Assembly: GCA_916613615.1 (NCBI GenBank)
Contig: OU744730.1
Coordinates: 34,519,315-34,583,314, forward strand
Direction of reading: 5' to 3'
DNA from: Steromphala cineraria
Taxonomy: Eukaryota > Mollusca > Gastropoda > Trochida > Trochidae
Length of the DNA: 64,000 bases
In this document: piece after piece, positions 59,401-64,000 of the stretch
Layout of the letters: each line of letters starts with the position of its first letter
Position numbering within the stretch: position 1 is the first letter of the stretch
Position numbers and translations under genes: made by a program
Notes under the pieces: generated by a model
What the model was told of the DNA's origin: nothing
Seen by the model: the letters and a program-made list of their open reading frames with translations, nothing else
The model's database searches: none

Positions 59401-61375
59401 TATTATTATTAAGTTCATCGAGGTGTAAACTGCTTTATACCGTCTACTACTGAATTCCATCACAATGAATAAACTGAAGTCTGGTACAGAAAGTTAATAG
59501 TGAAAGAATGAGGTGAAGGAAGCCTGTCCACATACCCGAGTTGAGTAGTGACAAGAAACTTCATGAGGAGCAGCTCCTGGCCGTGCACAAAGAACTCGTC
59601 AGGTGGACGTCCGGTCTCCTCGGTCAGCCAGTCCTCAAACTCCTGCAGGAAGATTCACAATGACATAATGTCTTAACTTAAGCTTTATAAGGTTTCACTC
59701 CACTTTAAATGATATGAATTGAATACATTAATTAGTTTATAATATGAAAGGAAGCAATCATTATACATCAATGATAGGTAAACAGAGTTGTGTTGACAAT
59801 TAAAATACAGTGCATCTACCGGTAAGTATTCAATGAGATGCACCAGAAACAAGATGTCAATAGTTGTGTCAGTGTCTGTAATATCCCTATATAAAATGTC
59901 ACCAGATTTGGAGACATTGGGTGCAATAGTTTAGGAGATTTCACAATAACAAGAGTTCATAAAAACAAGCTTTTATCAAGTGACATGATGACCTTGAACA
60001 CTAAAGAAATACAAGTGTTTGTCACTGAGGTGACATAATCCCCCGCCGCAAATTATCAATCAATTATTGGCTGTGACCTCTTATTTGTTGTCAGAGGGTC
60101 ACGAAATCTATAAACTGTGACCTTGAAAATAATTTGAAGGTCACCAAAATCAACTGGGCCCGGCGCCTTCCCAATAAGATGCTTTGTGTAAATTATGAAG
60201 AGAATCCAGTTAATGGTTCTTGAGATATCCTGCTGACAAGCCTAAAATGCAGGTTTCAATGCTGAAATTTTCAAAGTCTCGCTGTGACCTTGAAAATAAT
60301 GTGAAGGTCACCAAAATCGACTGGACCCGGCGCCTTCCCAATAAGATGCATTGTGTAAGCTATGAAGAGAATTCAGTGAATGGTTCTTGAGATATCCCGC
60401 TGACAAGGGTAAAATGTCAAAGTCTCGTAATGACCTTTAAATGAAGGTCAAGGTCTTCCCCAAAGGAAGCTATATGTAAGATACGAAGAGAATCAGGTCA
60501 ACAGTTCTTGAGATATTGCGCTAACAAGGGTAAACATGCAAGTTCAAAGGTCCAAAAATTCAAAGTTCTGCTGTGACCTTGAAAATAATGTCAAGGTCAC
60601 CAAAATTTTATCAGCCCAAGGTCTTCCCCAGGGGAAGCTATATGTAAGATATGAAGAGAATCCAGTAAACAGTTCTTGAGATATCGCGCCAACAAGGGTA
60701 AACATGCAAGTTCACATGTCCAAAAATTCAAAGTCCTCCTGTGACCTTGAGAATAATGTCAAGGTCACCAAAATCTAATCAGCCCAAGGTCTTCATCAGG
60801 AGAAGCTATATGTAAGATATGAAGAGAATCCAGTAAACAGTTCTTGAGATATCGCGCCAACAAAGGTAAAATGACAAAGTGTCCTTGTGACCTGGAAATG
60901 AAGGTCAAAGTCACGAAACCCATTTGGACAATTACTCTCACTGAGGTGAACCTATATGCAAAATATGAGAAGGATGTAGAGAATAGTACTTATGTTATTC
61001 CATTTCGTACGTACGGACGTACGGACGGACGCTGCCGAATACTATATCCCCCGCTTCGCGCTAATCGCGCGGCGGGGGATAATAAAGGAAGTTTTTCTGA
61101 AGAATGACATTGAGGGAGCATTGTTGACATGCGGAACACAGCTGTTGGTGAAACTGACTGGTGCTCGTTTGATGTCAGAGGAAGCTCATTAGAGATCTAC
61201 AATATAGTCTCTCATCCAGTATGTTAACAACATAACAATAGCATATTTTATATAACATATGCATGGTAATCAATATTCACATGTCTGTTTGTACCTTTTG
61301 TTTCCCATCTGGATGTTGATGGTTTAAGGTTTCTGAGCACGAAAATTTCAGCAGTCTTTCCGCTTCACCTTGATG
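53246..61375 (-). CDS. FBXO31: FBXO31 homologue, C-terminal 242 residues in five exons (5' end outside window)
   Basis: FBXO31 is the substrate-binding subunit of an SCF ubiquitin ligase, known for cyclin D1 turnover. Exons in transcript order are 61295-61375, 59536-59642, 58561-58720, 55417-55640 and 53246-53402, all with GT-AG borders and agreeing phases, giving 729 nt including the stop. Matching blocks are [12 protein letters not shown] with ELLLMKF (human EEFRTWLREEWGR, ELILMKF), [19 protein letters not shown] (GLFKGTYGSHGLEIVMLSF), [13 protein letters not shown] (GTKITGDPNIPAG), and [11 protein letters not shown] with [20 protein letters not shown]. The F-box would be encoded beyond position 64000. 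The linker between the GDPNVPAG block and the C-terminal GHGF block is much shorter than in human, and the C-terminus stops about 25 residues early. Confidence 0.92.
53403..55416 (-). other. FBXO31 last intron, no gene seen
   Basis: AT-rich intron. Contains an isolated ggcctgatgagctaaaa repeat end near 54032 and the hairpin at 54802-54827. The open frame at 54562-54840 ends in that hairpin and has no recognised family. Confidence 0.6.
54802..54827. other. Perfect GC-rich hairpin in FBXO31 intron
   Basis: gcagccccgtc / gacggggctgc, 11 bp, around the loop ctta, followed by a duplicated attatcaata. It could be the 3' hairpin of a small mobile element; no CTRR Helitron end follows. Confidence 0.7.
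55417..55640 (-). CDS. FBXO31: FBXO31 exon
   Basis: Acceptor tgtgtgttgcag ends at 55641; donor GTGATA starts at 55416. Begins [20 protein letters not shown] and ends [14 protein letters not shown]; the split Arg codon joins to [11 protein letters not shown]. The human counterpart carries a long, low-complexity linker here that is absent. Confidence 0.93.
56520..57540. mobile_element. Degenerate pearl/HINE-like repeat in FBXO31 intron
   Basis: About five diverged units with 'ggtcacagggtcaccaaa', 'ggttctggagaagaag' and 'gaaaataggttttta'. Around 57130-57215 it carries the tail 'gacggacgctggacac...catgccataagcccatcgggc' ending in gatgagct. Same family as 61850-63440 but older. Confidence 0.7.
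57715..58445. mobile_element. Pearl/HINE-like element, second family, in FBXO31 intron
   Basis: Begins aagtgagcatggctcactta, has two to three units of about 160-170 bp with 'tttgaaaacaatcgg' and 'ttcc.taatag.tcggacaaa', and ends with gatggacggacggaaatgct. A tandem core followed by ACGG simple sequence is the pearl arrangement. Confidence 0.7.
58561..58720 (-). CDS. FBXO31: FBXO31 exon
   Basis: Acceptor acaacttccag ends at 58721; donor GTGAGC starts at 58560. Encodes [40 protein letters not shown] and [13 protein letters not shown], the best conserved part of the FBXO31 substrate-binding domain. Confidence 0.95.
59536..59642 (-). CDS. FBXO31: FBXO31 exon
   Basis: Acceptor cttcctgcag ends at 59643; donor GTATGT starts at 59535. 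Encodes [20 protein letters not shown] then [16 protein letters not shown], aligned with the human EEFRTWLREEWGR and LILMKF region. Confidence 0.9.
60025..61085. mobile_element. Pearl/HINE-like element, third family, in FBXO31 intron
   Basis: Starts gtgacataatcccccgccgc. Six or so units of about 170 bp follow, each with gtgaccttgaaaataatg, aaggtcaccaaaat and ttcttgagatat. It ends in acgtacggacgtacggacgg and a strong GC palindrome (cccccgcttcgcgc / gcgcggcggggg) at about 61044-61076. Open frames at 60844-61192 lie inside it and are not genes. Confidence 0.78.
61295..61375 (-). CDS. FBXO31: FBXO31 exon (earliest in window)
   Basis: Acceptor ctatcacag ends at 61376; donor GTACAA starts at 61294. 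The 27 codons read [20 protein letters not shown] then HPDGKQK, corresponding to the EFSTKCNQTDHHRMSGGRQ stretch of human FBXO31. Both ends are phase 0. It is short, so support is moderate. It lies between two near-identical 312-bp repeats. Confidence 0.72.
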
Positions 61376-61439
61376 CTGTGATAGAGTGATCAGATCTACA
61401 TTTCAGTTACTGAGGTGTAATGGGATACAATACAAAAAT

Positions 61440-61515
61440 AGAGCCATTGGCTCTGTAGCTCATCAGGCATCATATCAAGTTTGCTTTATACAGGCCAGAT
61501 GAGCTAAAAATGAAA
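61440..61515. repeat. Short terminal-only copy of the TAGCTCATC repeat family
   Basis: Has ggctctgtagctcatcaggc at one side and caggccagatgagctaaaaa at the other, the two ends seen in the longer elements, with almost nothing between. Single ends also occur near 37526, 54032 and 55978. Confidence 0.55.
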
Positions 61516-61526
61516 CTGATGTTACA

Positions 61527-61838
61527 AAATCTATAAACTGTGACCTTGAAAATAATTTGAAGGTCACCAAAATCAACTGGGCCCGGCGCCTTCCCAATAA
61601 GATGCTTTGTGTAAATTATGAAGAGAATCCAGTTAATGGTTCTTGAGATATCCTGCTGACAAGCCTAAAATGCAGGTTTCAATGCTGAAATTTTCAAAGT
61701 CTCGCTGTGACCTTGAAAATAATGTGAAGGTCACCAAAATCGACTGGACCCGGCGCCTTCCCAATAAGATGCATTGTGTAAGCTATGAAGATAATTCAGT
61801 GAATGGTTCTTGAGATATCCCGCTGACAAGGGTAAAAT
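61527..61838. repeat. 312-bp near-identical duplicate of 60104-60415
   Basis: Base-by-base comparison shows one mismatch (aagagaattc versus aagataattc) and no indel over 312 bp. It sits 1423 bp from its partner, on the other side of the FBXO31 exon at 61295-61375. Confidence 0.93.
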
Positions 61839-61849
61839 ATCCAAGGAGA

Positions 61850-63440
61850 AATAAATTTGCCATAGACTGTCATCTACTGGAGAAAAATAGGTTTTTAAGA
61901 TTGTGACCCCTGTGACCCTATTTGGGGTCATGGGGTCACGAAACCTACAGTTTAGAATCCCAATTGGCCAAGGAGTCTACATGCAGTCTTCCAGCTCAAT
62001 AGACCTTTGGGAACTGAAGATGATGATGAAAATAAGTTTTTAAGGTTGTGACTCCAGTGACCCTAATTTGGGTCATGGGGTCACGAAATCTACAGTTTAG
62101 AATCCCCGTTGGCCAAGGAGTCTGCACATATAATTTCAGCTCTCTAGACCTTTTGGAACTTGAAAAAGATGAAAATAGGTTTTTAAGGTTATGACCCCTG
62201 TGACCCTATTTGGGGTCACAGGGTCAACAAAGTTACAAATTAGAATCCCCATTGTCCAAGGAGTCTGCACATATCATTTTTAACTCTCTACTCCTTTTGG
62301 AACTGGAGAAGAAGATGAGAATTGGTTTTTAAGGTTGTGACCCCTGTGACCCTATTTTGGGTCACAGGGTCAACAAAGTTACAAGTTAGAATGTCCATTG
62401 GCCAAGAAGTCTGCACATATCATTATTAACTCTCTAGACCTTTTGGAACTGGAGAAGAAGATGAAAATAGGTTTTTAAGGTTGTGACCCCTGCGACCCTA
62501 TTTGGGGTCACAGGGTCACCAAAGTTACAAATTAGAATCCCCATGGTCAAAGGAGTCTGCACATATCATTTTTAACTCTCTACTCCTTTTGGAACTGGAG
62601 AAGAAGATGAAAATAGGTTTTTAAGGTTGTGACCCCTGTTTCCCTATTTGGGGTCATGGGGTCACCAAAGTTACAAATTAGAATCCCCATTGGCCTAGGA
62701 GTCTGCACATATCATTATTAACTCTCTAGACCTTTTGGAACTGGAGAAGAAGATGAAAATAGGTTTTTAAGGTTGTGACCCCTGCGTCCCTATTTGGGGT
62801 CACAGGGTCACCAAAGTTACAAATTAGAATCCCCATTGTCCAAGGAGTCTGCACATATCATTTTTAACTCTCTAGTCCTTTTAGAACTGGAGAAGAAGAT
62901 GAAAATAGGTTTTAAAGGTTGTGACCCCTGTTTCCCTATTTGGGGTCACAGGGTCACCAAAGTTACAAATTAGAATCCCCATTGTTCAAGGAGTCTGCAC
63001 ATATCATTTTTAACTCTCTACTCCTTTTTGAACTGGAGAAGAAGATGAAAATAGGTTTTTAAGGTTGTGACCCCTGTGACCCTATTTGGGGTCACAGGGT
63101 CACCAAAGTTACAAATTGGAATCCCCATTGGCCAAGGAGTCTGCACATATCATTTTTAAGTCTCTACTCCTTTTGGAACTGGAGAAGAAGATGAAAATAG
63201 GTTTTTAAAGTTGTGACCCCTGTGACCCTATTTGGGGTCACAGGGTCACCAAAGTTACAAATTACAATCTCCATATGCTAAGGTACCTGTACACAAAATT
63301 TCAGCTCTCTAATGTGTATGGTTCATGAGGAGAAGTCGAAAGTGTCAAAAGTTTACGGACGGACGACGGCCGAACGACGGACGGACGCCGGACGACGGGC
63401 CATGCCATAAGCCCATCTGGACTTTCAGTCCTGATGAGCT
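61850..63440. mobile_element. Pearl/HINE-like element with a 146-bp tandem core
   Basis: Ten units. Counting at the same word (ttgtgacccc or variant), starts are 61901, 62046, 62189, 62335, 62481, 62627, 62773, 62919, 63065 and 63211; the last eight are exactly 146 bp apart. Each unit has gtgacccctgtgaccctatt, tggggtcacagggtcaccaa and tggaactggagaagaagatg. The end is an ACGG/ACGAC-rich stretch (63350-63400) followed by ccatgccataagcccatctg and gatgagctaaaa. Known pearl elements also have a tandem core and an ACGG tail. Confidence 0.85.
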
Positions 63441-63834
63441 AAAAACTTACACCTGAATTGAAAGTGACATGGATTGAGCAAATTATACTGACTGCTGCTG
63501 TTACACATGTTGTAACTGCATCAACTGAAATATTTGGTTACTTGACAGATGATTGAGATGGAAAATGCATACATGAGTAGTCTCTGGAACTTTGTTAACA
63601 TCAACAAGCTTCAACCACCCTTTGCAGTACAAGATCCATTACAGCACAGAACAGCATAGTTTACATTGAAATATTGAGATAAAAATACATTCCTTGTAAC
63701 ACTACTACTTTGAGACTGTGAACAGCAGATTTACCAATAATTGTTAACAATAATGAATTGAAGGTTACAAGTGTATTTTTTAAACTCATTTATGGTAGGA
63801 ATTCAGTTACATAAACATATAGACTAATAAGATA

Positions 63835-64000
63835 GAGCCAAATGGTCATCAGGCTATCCATCATTGATCAGACAAATGGTCACAGGCTATCATCCATCAT
63901 TGATCAGACAAATGGTCACAGGCTATCCATCATCGATCAGACAAATGGTCACAGGCTATCCATCATCGATCAGACAAATGGTCACAGGCTATCCATCATT
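63835..64000 (+). repeat. 33-bp tandem repeat cut by the right edge
   Basis: About five units of gatcagacaaatggtcacag followed by gctatccatcatt or c, running off the window. Confidence 0.93.

Noticed and set aside
60844..61192. Two overlapping plus-strand frames
   Set aside because: They lie in the end of a tandem-core mobile element with ACGG repeats; no coding signature.
63835..64000. CRISPR-like regular repeats at the right edge
   Set aside because: The repeats are directly adjacent 33-bp units without unique spacers, in animal DNA: a minisatellite.

Overview
The window is eukaryotic nuclear DNA from an invertebrate animal, most likely a mollusc. It is AT-rich, has small GT-AG exons in long introns, and carries tandem-core repeats ending in ACGG-type simple sequence (the architecture described for pearl/HINE elements in bivalves), a SINE-like repeat with a 'gggttta-cgccgcttt' head, Nimb/I-like, CR1/L2-like and L1/Tx1-like LINE retroelements, and a DIRS-type element. 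I see no bacterial genes, rRNA, CRISPR array or canonical tRNA.

Three host genes can be supported. (1) At 4935-4977, minus strand, is a first coding exon beginning MSRRKQANPR, the NuRD-recruiting N-terminal motif of FOG/SALL/BCL11/ZNF423-type zinc-finger repressors. A perfect NRF1-like palindrome lies just upstream, and a possible second exon sits near the left edge. (2) At 38479-45949, plus strand, is a complete eight-exon dysbindin gene (DTNBP1, BLOC-1 subunit). My exon joins give an uninterrupted 388-residue frame. (3) At 53246-61375, minus strand, are the last five exons seen of an FBXO31 homologue (242 residues); its F-box end lies beyond the right edge. DTNBP1 and FBXO31 are tail to tail, about 7.3 kb apart.

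Layout: 1-7.6 kb, non-coding sequence around the MSRRKQ exon; 7.68-8.77 kb, a pyrimidine-rich 33-bp minisatellite; 8.8-13.5 kb, sparse repeats and a foldback element; 13.5-25.05 kb, a nest of retroelements (L1-like scrap, a broken DIRS element with gag-like, RT, RNase H and tyrosine recombinase parts, a 3' LINE fragment inside its recombinase, and a nearly full-length 5.6-kb I/Nimb-like LINE inserted in its right end with a 12-bp target duplication); 25-28.3 kb, unassigned apart from a 19-bp minisatellite; 28.3-32.5 kb, a minus-strand L1/Tx1-like LINE split by a CR1/L2-like LINE; 33-37.4 kb, a small MITE, another CR1/L2-like copy, a long hairpin and a cluster of CRE palindromes; 38.5-46 kb, DTNBP1, whose introns hold several foldback elements; 46-53 kb, intergenic; 53-61.4 kb, FBXO31; 56-63.4 kb, several pearl/HINE-like arrays, including one with a strict 146-bp period.

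The most unusual structure is at 39792-40304, inside DTNBP1. The 3' end of exon 2, together with its GTAAGT donor and an acceptor-like tract, is repeated nine times at 57-bp spacing, giving a ladder of 37-nt mini-exons and 20-nt GT...AG mini-introns. Frame analysis says only the first donor gives dysbindin; every other choice runs into an immediate stop.
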